DNA from: Taxillus chinensis
Lineage: Eukaryota; Streptophyta; Magnoliopsida; Santalales; Loranthaceae
DNA length: 64,000 bases
Direction: 5' to 3'
Assembly: GCA_023512835.1 (NCBI GenBank)
Contig: CM042087.1
Location: 42,588,017-42,652,016 of the forward strand
In this document: piece by piece, positions 47,809 to 64,000 of the stretch
Layout: each line of letters opens with the position of its first letter
Numbering within the stretch: position 1 is the first letter of the stretch
The notes under the pieces: model-generated
Told to the model about the DNA's origin: nothing
Databases searched by the model: none
What the model saw: only the letters and a program-made list of their open reading frames with translations
Translations under genes and position numbers: made by a program

Positions 47809-48501
47809 TTAAGAGCTTAGTATGTTTAGAAGAGAAACTCTGGTTTGGATAAGACGCTTGAACATGCACTCCAACTCAACCTCAATGTCTTCGATGGCAA
47901 TCTCAACTGCTGCGAGCCTCTTACTTGCACTCTGTTGTGCTAACATCCTGTGGTCTCCTCCCCATCTTTGGCTCCTTACGTGTGCCACCAACTTCAACTT
48001 AAAAATTTTACTGGAGGTCCTTCGGTTCGGGTCTGGCATGGACATGATGAGGGATACCAACGTCTCCATTATACAGATGGTGCTCCTTCTCACTTCCCTC
48101 AGCACCTTTCCCACCACCTTAAGGCTGCTGTGTTCTTTTGGGGAGAGGCTCACAGCTGTTGCGAAAGGCCTTGGCTTCATTCTCTTCAGGCACTGAAACA
48201 TCTCCTTCTTTAAGGTCTTCCTCTGGATCAGGACGTAGTCTGCCAGCTTGTTTTCAGTGGCATTCCCTTGATCCGCACCACGCGTTTGACGGAACGCAGA
48301 CTGAAGGTCTTGGATGTGGTTTTTGACGAGGATGAGGATATCCCTGGTGGTACCACACACGTCCAGCATTCTCAAAGATGCCTCCGAAGCCTTGTGCACC
48401 CATTTCTCCTGTTGATGCCACTGCAGCGCTTGACAGGTTATGGGCAAGGTTAGCAGGTCATTGGCAGAGTCATGCAGATCTTTGAGAGCCCCAAAGTTCA
48501 T
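47809..48501 (-). CDS. DUF241 family protein, N-terminally short
   Basis: A single exon of 230 residues matches the plant DUF241 family: LKDLHDSANDLLTLPITCQAL near the start, RMLDVCGTTRDILILVKNHI, VVGKVLREVRRSTICIMETL, and the C-terminal ALEVSIEDLE-like block AAVEIAIEDIEVELECMFKR followed by LIQTRVSLLNILSS. Family members are usually about 280-300 residues and open with a Ser/Pro-rich segment (SISLPSRSHP type) that is missing here. The frame stays open upstream of the ATG (FFLPPWWK) but shows no family resemblance. Function of the family is unknown; some members affect root or stamen growth. It may be a short gene or a 5'-truncated pseudogene. Confidence 0.75.
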   Translation of the reverse strand: MNFGALKDLHDSANDLLTLPITCQALQWHQQEKWVHKASEASLRMLDVCGTTRDILILVKNHIQDLQSAFRQTRGADQGNATENKLADYVLIQRKTLKKEMFQCLKRMKPRPFATAVSLSPKEHSSLKVVGKVLREVRRSTICIMETLVSLIMSMPDPNRRTSSKIFKLKLVAHVRSQRWGGDHRMLAQQSASKRLAAVEIAIEDIEVELECMFKRLIQTRVSLLNILSS

Positions 48502-50540
48502 CTTCCACCAAGGGGGTAAGAAAAATAAAGGAAGTGGAGAAGACTCGGATGCTTTTTGTTATTAGAGTCGATGTTTTGGAATGATGGCATCAGTGAACAA
48601 AGTCATGTTTTTATATAGCCCAGCCCAGAATAGGAACGATATTATAATTGATTTTTATCCATGAGAGGCGTTAGATCTTTGGGAAATGCTGCAAGGAAGG
48701 TCACTAGGAAGCAGGAAAAGGGGTTCCTTGTACGGCCCCATTGCCAATTGGCAACAGCTAGCTCGGGGATAAGCAGGCATATCAAATTCAAATATTCAAT
48801 CCATCTGTCCGTACGTACGTGTTGTTTGTGAGGTGCTGTGGACCGAAATTTGTGGATGGGTTTTCAACTTTTTGTGCCAATAAGCGACGAGTCATTGCCG
48901 AGGGATGCATGCGGGTTCGGGTTCAGGAGGCTCTAAATGTACCCATTCAAACTCATAGCTATACTGCATAATGCATATACACTAGTTGAGGGCACGTGTA
49001 ATTGTATAGCCCTGTGAATGATATTATTTTTATATTTTTTATCATTACAAGTCTATCTTTAAATACCAGGAGCGGGGGGATATGACAACTGGAGTCTTTA
49101 AACTTTATTTTTTTATTCGGAATATTCGATGGATACAATTTTATATATATAGATGCCAGCCTGATTCAATTGAATTGGAATAGTTCATAAACCAAATTAT
49201 TGTCACAACCTTTGTCATACCACCTTACTATGCGAACCTGATATGATTAATCAATCAGTACCAAGGCCATCCATCATAAATCAACAATGAAAAACCCCAA
49301 AATGGCTCTAAGCCCTCTTATCCTGGTTGAACATAGCAAAAAGCTTAAAATCTCGATTATCAAAATCACACCTGAGCTGAGAATGAAAGGTCTGAATAAA
49401 AAAAAGCTCATGAGCATTGGACATCAAATGAAATGTAGTACTGACGGCGTATATTGTATTGATGTCCATATATATATATATATATATTCATTTAGTCATT
49501 TCTCACTCAAAACTTGACATAAAAATTTTTGACTATAAAAGTAAGAGAAATCAAATTTATACGCTCACGAATTTGATTTTGGTGTGGTGGATTTGATATG
49601 TATTATATATATTCCACGTCATTGGCACGACAAAATAGAGTAGTCATAGTGTAAGAATATATGACTTTGCAAGCAATCAGTTGAAATTAAATATGTTAAA
49701 TAGGTACAATTCATTCAAACCAAGGAAAAACAGTTTCAATGGAATAAGGCACCATATCATTTATGAACTACGAACAAAATAAGAAACCCAAAATAAATTT
49801 CTTTAAAGCATTTAGTTGTTCCTGTTATATTTTAAACACTAAAAGGAGCATCAAGAAAAAAGTTGACAACAAAACGAATCAATGTATTTTTCTTTGTTCT
49901 AATGCAAAAATGAAAGCGTATGGGATGTTCAATATGAATTGCACAACTCTTGTGTGTGTTATTATTAAACTCAATTCTTACATTAACAATTGTTTTTAAG
50001 TCCGATGATAAATATGGAAAAATATTGACAAAGCGGCGCCCAATCAATCAAGCAAGCAAAAAGAATTACCAATGTTTTTATTCCTTCCTAGTTTAAACAT
50101 CCGATCTTTTTAAATTGCTTGTTGTTCATAGCATGAATTATTTTAAATTTATAAATACCGTGGAAACATCTTATTCATCTTTTAATACACACGGGAATGT
50201 GACATGACTCATACATGCGTGGCCTGATGAGATAACCTGCTTGGACCATCAAGTCTAAAAACTGTGTTTGCCCGCTCGGGGTAGATTAGCTGGCGCGTGA
50301 GCGGGGTTTTGGGCTCGGGTCTCCGGTTCTAACATTTGGTGGTGACAAGTAGACTTATTTCCGGATCTTATACGTGACTAGGGGATTAAACCGGCGAGTA
50401 CTTGCACTGTAAAATTTACCTTTTAAGAGTTTGATTGCAGGGTTGGTTGAGTTTTTTTTTTTTTTTTTTACATTTAAGAGTTTGATTGCAGGGATCAGTA
50501 AACTGAGAGAAAGACTGTAAGAGTAAGACGAGAAAACATA
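48502..50540. other. Intergenic DNA
   Basis: AT-rich with no recognised gene. A (TA)n run lies near 49,470-49,488. A GC-richer patch at 50,265-50,330 has inverted CCCGCTC/GAGCGGG arms. Confidence 0.5.
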
Positions 50541-50542
50541 CA

Positions 50543-50805
50543 ATACATGGACATGATGAGGGATACCAACGTCTCCATTAATTATACAAATGGTGCTCCT
50601 TCATTACCTGATTGTACACTACAGCCAAACCCTGAAGAATTACCTGAAATGAGCATTTCAAACATATGCTAGTGAGCATTAATTTAAGGATGTTGAGGCA
50701 GGACACCCTCTCTTTAATTGAACACCTGAACAGGAATTCTAATCCATCTTCTGAATCCTGCAAGCTCACCCGTAATGCTGTCATATGCTGTCGCACACTA
50801 TGCAC
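50543..50805 (-). pseudogene. Scrambled DUF241 fragment
   Basis: On the minus strand a C-terminal DUF241 block (RVSLQDSEDGLEFLFRCSIK, then ERVSCLNIL) lies at about 50,690-50,780. The segment at 50,545-50,603 nearly copies 48,033-48,090, which encodes the middle of the neighbouring DUF241 protein (METLVSLIMSM region). The order of the two pieces is the reverse of that in the intact gene. Confidence 0.7.
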
Positions 50806-52430
50806 CTCAACAAATTAAGTTCACTTTAAACCATTCAGAGTCGCATCAATCTTTCCCTGTTCATTTATATATTCTGACTGCATCTTCCGTTCTGCTGTAT
50901 ACTTGCTTTGATGGTAATGGTATCATAACATGAATTCGAAAACCAAGGACCAACTCTCGTTGGCTTTGAGTTTTCTGTCAATAGGCAAATAAAAGAAGAG
51001 GGGGATTGAAACGCTGCAAAACTGGCAGATTGGACTTCTGTCATCGTTGTAATGAAGGCGAGATCAACTGTCCGTGCTTGATACCGCCTTCTTGCTCTTC
51101 TTCTCCATTCTCTTCAAATCAACAAAGCACTTGAGACCCAATTTTCATGACTCCGATTTCATAGCTATGGAATATCCTTGGACCCATAAGTGCCCAAAGT
51201 TATTCTTCGTGCCCTACGCTTGATGAGCGGTTTTACACGTTTCTTGCCACAACCACATATGCCATGTCTTAACAGGATATATATATATATATATATAGGT
51301 TACTCTTATAATTAGAATTAATTTTGATGCAAGTGAAACCTATCACCTTATTGCAATTCTTAACAGGTTTGTGATGGTGGGGAGGATGTTTTAACCTATT
51401 GGGCTGCACCTCTGCGGTGAGGATATGTGGGTGAGGCCTAGATGGCAAGCTAATTAATTGATCGCCCATGTGAACTAGGTTTTGGGGTTGCAATGGAGTT
51501 AGCTATCTTAACCTACAAAAATGAAACACGCACTGAAGTTTACAATTTCAACTCGAAGGATGGAGGGGGAAGGCATTCAATGTTAACTTCAGATATTGAA
51601 ATATATAGTGGGAATAGGAAGACATAAGGAATCCCATAGGCCCTTATTACGTATCAAGTTATTCCTCCAACCTACATATGCCAAAACCTACAACAATACT
51701 GTTTGTTTCTTGATTGCCGTGCATGAAACAGAGCCAGATGAAATTAAATATGGACATTGACACCATGTCTCCTAGACAACAAAGATGCCCATTGCCCATC
51801 ACTAGAGCTCATTGTTCAACAGGAACCGAAAAACAAGAAATGAAAAAAAGTGTTCACTGTTCAAAATATTGCACGAACCCAGAGACCGTCCAACAGTAAG
51901 AAACAGAAGGAATCTTTGCAGACTGTATTCGAGCCTATTATAAGTTTGTTTTTTCCTATTCGTCCACTGCGTGTGTATGGTAAATCTTGAGTTTTCTTCT
52001 CTCCCTGTATTTCTTGTTCTAGCTTACTTTTCTGGATGGATAATTGGTTTTTTGTTTTTTGTTTTTTTTGGGGGGGAGGGATGACTCTACAATCCTGCTC
52101 CATTATGGGCCTTGAACGTATTGCAATCGCATTGAGTATGGATTACAGATAATCGTGCCCCGAAAATCTGGTTTAAAGCTAATTTTACTGTAGGATTGTT
52201 TAATCCATTTGATTGAAGGGGGTATTAGCAAATCATTGTCGGACTTCTTTTCACACCCTTCTAACCCTCAAAACCGTGTTCTATTTCAAAAAAAATACAA
52301 TACACGTGTAAACTAAATAGTTATCGCCCAAGAATTATGATAAAATAAACACAGACAACTACATAGATCACGTATAAACTTTCAAGCGGTTAGTTACAAC
52401 AGCAGAACAATATTGCGCAGCAACAATGGT
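50806..52430. other. Intergenic DNA
   Basis: No gene recognised. There is a (TA)n run near 51,276-51,297. The right end borders the 3' UTR of the BSK1 gene. Confidence 0.5.
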
Positions 52431-52456
52431 AAAAAAAAAAATATTGAGTGGGTACA

Positions 52457-56832
<4,376 letters not shown>

Positions 56833-57107
56833 GACTCAGTCGGTCACTGGAACTCGCTCAGCTCGCCTCGGCTGGGCTGCTGCTGCTTCAGTTCAGCAGC
56901 TGGGTATCGTAGGACGCACCCCCTCAGCACGGCACGCAAATCGCGGTGGAGAAATTAAAAATGCCTGTCGGCCTGTCTGTCTAAGTCTAACCTCTCTGCT
57001 CCTGTCCTGTACACATGTGAGAGACACAGAAAAAGAGGTGGAGGTGAAATGAATGGTGACTGATGGTGGTGAAATTTACAAGCAACTCTGTGCCTCTTCT
57101 TCCTTGG

Positions 57108-57151
<44 letters not shown>

Positions 57152-57260
57152 CTCTGCACTCTGATGAACCTTTGTCGACTTATCATTCCATGTTGCCTCT
57201 CGCAGTCGTAGACAGCGATTTTCCATCTTTTTCTTTAAAAACAAAACAAAAAACAAAAAA
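56833..57260 (-). promoter_or_regulatory. BSK1 5' leader and proximal promoter
   Basis: GC-richer than its surroundings near the start codon. A (GA)n run on the gene strand (about 57,109-57,150) lies roughly 280 bases upstream, a common feature of plant core promoters and leaders. Confidence 0.45.
57109..57150 (+). repeat. (CT)n microsatellite upstream of BSK1
   Basis: About 20 CT units, read as GA on the BSK1 strand. Confidence 0.9.
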
Positions 57261-58730
57261 AAACGACTATTATTTTACCACTGCAAACTCTGAAGGCGTT
57301 AGAAAACGGGTAAGAAATCACGCCTCCATGTCAAACTGGAGTTGCCATGTGGCAGTGAAAAGCAAGCCTTTTTATGTATTAAATGACAAGTAATTAATTA
57401 TTACCGAGAACCATAAACGAATCCGGACACGTTTCGAGGTTGTATTGGGCGAGAGATACGGGCAGTGGCCACAATCGGGGGCAGTGCCCGGGTAAAGCAA
57501 TAACTCCGTGTCCTCGGAACAAGGCAATGCGCGTGGAAACCACGTGCGTTTGTAATGCTAGTTATTGAGGATTTGTTTATTCACCTATTATTATTATTAT
57601 TATTATTGTAATTAGCGCATCAATAAAAGTAGGAGGTTTTTTTTTATCATAAAGGTGATTGATAGGTCCATTTGCCCGTCTATCCAGAGCTAATGTCCCA
57701 ACAATCACGTCAGAAATAACCCATAAATAATAATAAATTGTTGATTTTTTTATTTTTGAAATATCAATTTCTTCGGGCAGGAGTGGTTAAAACATTCAAG
57801 GCGAATTTGAAATTTATCGAAACTATTAAAATAAAAACCATAGCATACTTTTTATTCTAGCTCGCTCACTTGCTGTCTAAAGTAACATTCCTAATGACAT
57901 GTGCAATCCTGATGACATGTGTACAATCGGGAGTTGACCTTTTTTCTCATTTCAATTTATCCCAAAACAAATGATAATAAAATAAAATAAGAACTTTGTT
58001 TCTTTTAAAACAAATCCCAGATAAAATTGGGTTTAGTATAAGTCACTATAAACTGTCTCTTAAATCATATCCCGAAACGCATCTCAATAAAGTCAGAATA
58101 AGTATCAAAACAAACTCACTAAATTTGAAAAAGTCATTTCATCTCTCAAACTCATCCACCCACCCCCCTATGCGGCTATGCGTTGTGTGACATGCTATTA
58201 CTTCGGTTTGCTTCCTAAAAAAAAAACTATTGAAAGTAACCTAGAAAAAAAAGGTAATTTCAAATTTCAATTGATGCCAAATTGTAGTAACAGGCCGATT
58301 GTGCGGGGACTTTATTTTTTTAAAAAAATAAGAATAAAGATAACCGTCTTCTGAATGCATGACCGTGCGAGTTAAGCTAGCTTGCTGCTTTGCCTAAGAC
58401 CATCTCACTTTTAGGCTTCAGGAGCCCAAAGCGAGGTAGGAAAGAGCATCAAATTGCAAGCCACGCGTGTCTGATCTCACCCCAAACAGCTAAACAATCA
58501 CCGTCGGACACTCGGACCCTACATTGCAGACCCCAGCACGTATCTACTTCCCAACATTTCCCAATTTTCAAGCTTTTCAATGAATGGGCCATTAGCCGCA
58601 ATTTCTAGATGGTTATCGGAAGCATGGTCAGACATGGTCACCTCACAAGTCCAATAACGCTGCTGCCCGCAATAGGAAAGTGGCAGAAGCTTCTTTTCTT
58701 TCTTTTTTCCATGCCAAACCCCTCCCTCTT
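57261..58730. other. Intergenic DNA between BSK1 and the DUF632 gene
   Basis: No gene recognised. A (TTA)n run lies at about 57,589-57,606. The right part borders the 3' UTR of the next gene. Confidence 0.5.
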
Positions 58731-58918
58731 CTTCAGTGTTTCAACCCTCTAGGGTGTATAAGAGGAAGGTAAGAGGAAAAAAATACACTACTTGCCAAGA
58801 GCCTAAATTTACGGACAACCGAAACAAACATAGAAAGTGACGAGCGTGAGAATGATATAGAACGGTGCCTAAATACCAAGAAAGAAGATCACAGTTCACA
58901 AATTGCAGCCACCAGAAA

Positions 58919-61900
58919 CTATGGAACTTTTGGATTCCCTTGAGACCGGCTTTCTTCATCAATACGAAGACAAAGCTCTTCATAAGCTTGCATGGATTTG
59001 TCGGCCAAACTTTCCATGGCCTTAAAAACCTGTTTCAAACCAGAATGCAGGCCATCATCATTCCCACCAACACTAGGGTGCAAAATCTTAAGCCTGCTGC
59101 TATTCACATCCCCAGATGCTAGAAGCATCTTCTTATCGCGGGCTTGCATTAACTTATGCACCTTTTGATCCTCCTTCTCAATGACCTTCATTCTTCTCTC
59201 CAGATCTTTGTCCACAAGCATCCTCTGCTGCAGTTCCACATTTGAATGCTCCAAGAGCTGATTCAAACTAACATATAAAACCTGCATGGCTTCAATCACC
59301 TCCTTCTCGGAAAGCCTTTCCAAGGCTTGTGACCACTGTTTGGAAATCAAAAACACAGGAGGTGCGCCAATACTGCCGGGAGAGTTGGGCGCCAATCCAT
59401 CCGGAATTTGGTTGGGTTCTTCAAAAAGACATTTTAGAAGCCAACCGTTTAAGGCTTTGACATAGCCTTTTTGGTGGTCCATCCAATTGGAGAATCTTAG
59501 GTTCCAGTTTTGAACCTCTAGCTTCAGTTGTATTGTATCTTCAAGATGAGCATCACTAAGCCTTGTTTCAGCTTTAATGACATCTAGTGCTTTACATTCA
59601 GCCACTGCTTTCGACAAGCTTCTGTGACAAGATAACATAGCTCTCCACATTCTTGTTAACCTGTAGCCGCAAATAAATAGCCATAAATTTAGGACTTAAA
59701 AACCAACAAAGCGGCTACATATTAGGGGACGGGTGCTATGCAGAAAAATACAGAGGGATGAATAAGCTGTTTAAATATTTTGTTGTTCCTATTTTATATT
59801 AGTATTCTATGAGGAGGTAGTGAAGAAAACAAATTAGAAGACTACGGTTCACAAAAAACAAAACAAAACACATGTCTAAACGATAATTTCACGGGAAGAT
59901 AGAAAACACACAAGTCTGTTACTACCACAAACTCTGGTAGTTTTCAGACCCCAAGGAACTGCTGAAAATAAAATAGTAAGCAGAGCCCTGAAACACAAAA
60001 GTAGCACATACCCATTAATTAATTTATCTATGTGTGGCCACAACTCTTCATCTCTCAACTTATTTATTGTAACAGATATCTTGTCGACAACTTGGATTGA
60101 AATTTTAATTTTTGCATATGAAGCGGCAAGTAAACTCCTGGTGGTGTCAATTTTACTAGCCGCGGCAACCTTCTCATTCATGCATTTTAACTGTCTGCAC
60201 TTCTTTTGATGGATCATCCGCAATTTTTCCTCAGCCTGTAAGAGGAAGAAAGAAAAACAAAATAACATAGGGTACACAAAAAGATTAACAGGACATCCTG
60301 CTTAACAAGGCATGCATAAGCAGCAAGGGGACATGTACAGACAACCCAAAAGCAAAACAATACAAAAACAGGAGTACCAAGCAAATCCTTTCTGCTTTAC
60401 AAAGACAGCAAAAGTGGAAGAGAGAAAATAAAAGGCCTGATTTCAAACACGATGGTCATTAAAGAAAGTATAAAGTCACTTGGTAAAGTCCAATTTGACA
60501 AAACCCGAAACAATTTAAAAAAAAAAAAGGTTGATCACCTTGAGTTGTATTACACTGAACAAGGACTTGGTCGAGTAAACTACAGAAACTGCAGGTTGCC
60601 AAACAAATTTTAATGTACCACATCAAATATTACTTAATGTAAAAAAACCAAACAAAGATTCACATATTACTACTCAGGTAAAAAAAACCAGAGGGGAGGA
60701 AAGCAGTCAAGCAATTGAAGATTCCTTAAAACAATAAAAGATGGTCCTTACACGTCAGCTGTGACATTTCACTATTAAAAAAACAAAACCTAAATCATGG
60801 AAAAACAAATGAGATCAAGGGTTCTAATGTTCATGGCACTATAGCTCTACATTATTATACATAATAATTATTATATAAGGGCTCATTTTATATAACATAC
60901 ATAGATTGTAAGTCAAAAGTGCTTTCAAAATAAAGGAATATTATATAAAGGTAAGACCAGGCGAGCAGCAAAGTAACTTAACCAGTCCCATAATCTATGA
61001 TATGTAAATTGTTTATATATGAGGGATGACCGCCAAACACCAATCGACCAGAGAGCCCAGGTGTGAAGTATATGCGTGAGCAGCAAACAAAGAGGCAATA
61101 ATTGAAGTTAGTAATGAAAATTAAGCAATTCCCTTGGTTGCATATAAATACAATAAAACAATGGTAAGCATTAGGCGATTGACCACAAATGACAAAGCAG
61201 CACAAAGCAAACCTTGACTTCGCGGTAGAGTTTGTTCTCCCACGTGTACAGCTTTTCCACAGCAGAAGAAAGCGTTCCAGCGTCCATCGTCGTCCCCAGA
61301 GCTTCCTCAGACTCCAACCCAACCAGATTGGTTGAAGCCGAAGCCATCGCATTCAACAACCTACAAGAAACTGCTTTCGCCCGCAAAAACAACAACCAAC
61401 AACAAACCCTCACTCCTAGGGACTAAACAAATTCAAAATCAAGTCAGACGATGAATGAATGATCGATTTGATTTGAGATTGAGTGACAACAACACCTTGA
61501 GAAGCAGCATTCTTCTGATGAAGGTGATGGTGGAGCGTTCCGGCCTCGAACATCCTCGAAACCTCGTCGCCTGACTCCGACGCTCTCTCCAACAGAGCCT
61601 GTACCTCATTCATGAGATCTGTAACGCTCGGGGCGTCAGGAGAAGAAGAAGCGGGTCCTTTTTCTTCGGCTTTTGCTTCCTCATCCCTCACGCAACCGTC
61701 GTCCTTCACAGCTTTGTTCGCAGTTTTCGGCTTCCGATTACGCATACGACGGTGGTCTTCCAGGTCCACGGCGGTTGCTTCCTCCGTCCCCTCAGGGTTG
61801 CTGTTGGGATTATAACCGTAAGCCGACGCGTCGTACCTGTCGTACGCCTCGAAGAAATTAAGAAAATCCCACGCCGAGTGGTTGGGCGGATCCGGCGGCG

Positions 61901-62282
61901 GCGGAGAAGCGGATGAGACAACGGCACCGCCGGAGGAGAAATCGTTGGAGTAAGCCGGGGCTCCGCGTTGATCGTCTTGTGATTTGGGGCGCGAAGGAGA
62001 AGAAAAGGCTGTGGAATGGCTAGGAGGTTCGTCGTCGGAGTCGGAGGGGAAGTGGAGGTGGGAGTCGGAGCAGGACTGATCGGCGGAGGCGGCGGCGCGT
62101 GGAAGAGGGTGGTCGAAGAAGCGGTGGAGAGAGAGGGCGACGCGCCTGAGGGAGAGCAAGTAGGCGGAGTGGGCCTCTGCGAGGGCGCAGTGCTCGCGGA
62201 TTGCGTCGCCGAGGAAGCTGCAGCGGTCGCGGCATAGAGCGACCGCCGGGAGGTCGTCAAGTCTGGAAATGGAGCAACCCAT
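58919..62282 (-). CDS. DUF630/DUF632 protein, NRG2/APSR1-like
   Basis: Four exons (62282-61496, 61370-61213, 60235-60012, 59660-58919) encode 636 residues. The N-terminus MGCSISRLDDLPAVALCRDR is a myristoylation-type DUF630 domain (about 1-60) rich in Arg and Leu. A Ser/Pro/Asp-rich linker follows, with DRYDASAYGYN and a DLMNEVQALLERASESGDEV block. The DUF632 domain runs from about 290: KLYTWENKLYREVKAEEKLR, KKCRQLKCMNEKVA, KLRDEELWPHIDKLINGLTR and a long helical C-terminus to about 580, predicted to form coiled coils. Family members include NRG2 (nitrate signalling) and APSR1 (phosphate-starvation root response). Which one this corresponds to is not clear; sequence suggests a plasma-membrane or nuclear regulator rather than an enzyme. 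Confidence 0.9.
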
Positions 62283-64000
62283 GGCGATGGCGCGTGGCTT
62301 TCCCTCGGATTGTTGTACAGATGCAGTGAAGCTTTGGGCTTAGTAGCGTGACAACCAGTGGGTTTGTGTGTCGATGATCATTGAAGCCTCGGAGGTGGTG
62401 GTACCAATCAGCAGAGATCAGCTATCAATGTCGTCACCAGACATTTTACCACCTTTAATTATGGACGCACACGTACAGTACAGTTGGAACCACGGACGAG
62501 ATTGGACCAAACGTTGACGCATGTCGTCAGAGACACATACACTAAATAATAATATTTTTTAAATCCCAATTGCCCTCCAACTTTAAACGTAAATACAATT
62601 AAGCAAGCCTTTTTACTGCTACCAATTAAATCCTAAAATTCGTAATTTAAGGATACATTTATTTTAGTTTATTTTTAAATATGATAATTATTTTAAAAAA
62701 ATTATCAGACCAAAAAAAAACCTAATCAAACATACCAATTAAGTTCATAAATATATTATTAAGTTCACTAAAACTCTTATTATAATAAATATTAAATATA
62801 TTATTCATAAATATATTATAATTGTTTGTTTGATTTGGGTGTATTATTTTTAAAAATATAATTTTTTTTAAAATTATGTGTCCATCAATTTATTTAATTT
62901 TTATGAGTGACATAAATTCATCGAAACTCACGTTTTAAAAATAATTATATTTTAAAAAATTAAAACATAGTTACAGGTCTTATACGGGTTAGTTTTTAAA
63001 TATTATGAAGTTTAATTACTTTTTTAAAAAATAAAAGTATTTTTAAAAAAATAAAAAGACCAAATGGATATTACTCCAAAAAGTAATTCTCAATTGCATT
63101 TGGATATAACTAAAGGCCGTATGTCAAACAGTGCATTTGGAAAAGAGAGGGATATTACACTCAGGAGAGATATTTATTTATTCGGATATCCTCCGTGGGC
63201 CCCAAAGACACATTTCCTTTTGCTGTCTCTCGTCACGTGTGCCATTTCCCCGGACAGGTTTCAAATTCAAAAACTATTATTTATTCTACGTTTTTAAAAA
63301 AACAAAAAAAAAGTACTTGATTTAGTAAATGTAATTGCAATAACGCATGTTCCATTACAGTTGTTTGTGATGATGCCAGCTTTATTGCTTTTTTTACATT
63401 TTACTTTTACACTTCTTAATTATTTATACGAGTAATATGCTTAGAATTTGATTTTAATGGCTTCCAATGGTACCGGACCAACGGTCTTGTGATGTTATTT
63501 CCATCGAGTTTCCACAGGGATTTAATTTACGGAGTATTTTTTCCGCCCGAATACGAAAGGAGTATTTTGATACGATAGCGCTGCTTTTATATATGTGTGT
63601 GTGTGTGTTATATTTGAGTTTGAGTTGGGTTTGGTATGTAATTTTTTAAAACTCAACTTTATTTTTAAGTTGAGTTCACTTTAATTTAATATGAGTACTT
63701 TATGAGTTTTGTTTTGAAAACGCACAGATCTTACACTAATTTTGAAAAAAAAAAACTTAACTCAATTTTGTTATTTGATGGAGATTTCAAATTTTTATTT
63801 TTACTTTTTTTTCTTTTTCTCTACTATATTATTTGGAATCATCATATTTAACATTTTTTCTCATTTATAAAAAAAATATTATTTTTAACACACACATTCT
63901 CTCTCCATTATATATATATAATGGATAGGATGAAATATTAGTTGTGCTCGTTCATCTACTCAATCATGTGGACCGACAAAAATAAAAATTTAAACGAGTA
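62283..64000. other. Upstream region of the DUF632 gene and AT-rich DNA
   Basis: The first 200 bases are probably leader and promoter of the gene on the left. Beyond about 62,540 the sequence is AT-rich without credible genes. Short open frames at 63,060-63,330 show no family. Confidence 0.5.

Noticed and set aside
50265..50345. GC-rich patch with inverted arms and GGTTCTAAC, slightly tRNA-like
   Set aside because: No cloverleaf could be built and the A and B boxes are poor; at most a worn SINE piece.
61706..62260. Arg/Thr/Pro-rich open frames overlapping exon 1 of the DUF632 gene
   Set aside because: Shadows of the GC-rich true exon in other frames.

Overview
This window is nuclear DNA from a flowering plant, most likely a woody eudicot. 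The evidence is AT-rich non-coding DNA, GT-AG introns, plant-only gene families (dehydrin, BSK kinase, DUF241, DUF630/DUF632), a Ty3/gypsy element primed by initiator-Met tRNA, and a copy of the plant Au SINE. I cannot name the species. Exon coordinates were worked out by hand from splice sites and reading frame, and every complete gene model below closes in frame.

Layout. 2160-12244 (-): a 17-exon gene for a ubiquitin-like/BAG6-type protein (CIP73-like); its largest intron holds a relic of a DUF630-type gene and an Au SINE. 16527-17238 (-): an acidic dehydrin with F, S and two K segments, with DRE/CRT and ABRE motifs upstream. About 19.7-20.9 kb: a decayed copia gag fragment, an exon-like orphan segment and a 144-bp tandem repeat. 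22735-25277 and 27948-30403 (+): two nearly identical 10-exon zinc alcohol dehydrogenase-like genes, a recent tandem duplication. 32898-35769 (+): a small two-helix membrane protein with one large intron that carries a TIR-like element. 40085-41239 (+): complex I subunit NDUFB2, whose expected ATG start is GTG here. 41705-46812 (-): a dead Ty3/gypsy element with both LTRs, PBS and PPT. 47809-48501 (-): an N-terminally short DUF241 gene, with a scrambled DUF241 fragment at 50.5-50.8 kb. 52457-56832 (-): brassinosteroid-signaling kinase BSK1, nine exons. 58919-62282 (-): a four-exon DUF630/DUF632 (NRG2/APSR1-like) protein. The rest is AT-rich intergenic DNA with simple repeats and decayed mobile DNA.

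The genes are unrelated in function, as usual for a plant chromosome, and there are no operons. The most useful oddities are the GTG in place of the NDUFB2 start codon beside a long GA microsatellite, the gene fragment carried inside the CIP73 intron, the asymmetric ADH duplication with a shifted start codon, and an orphan exon-like open segment beside the copia relic. I saw no complete unknown multi-gene system.
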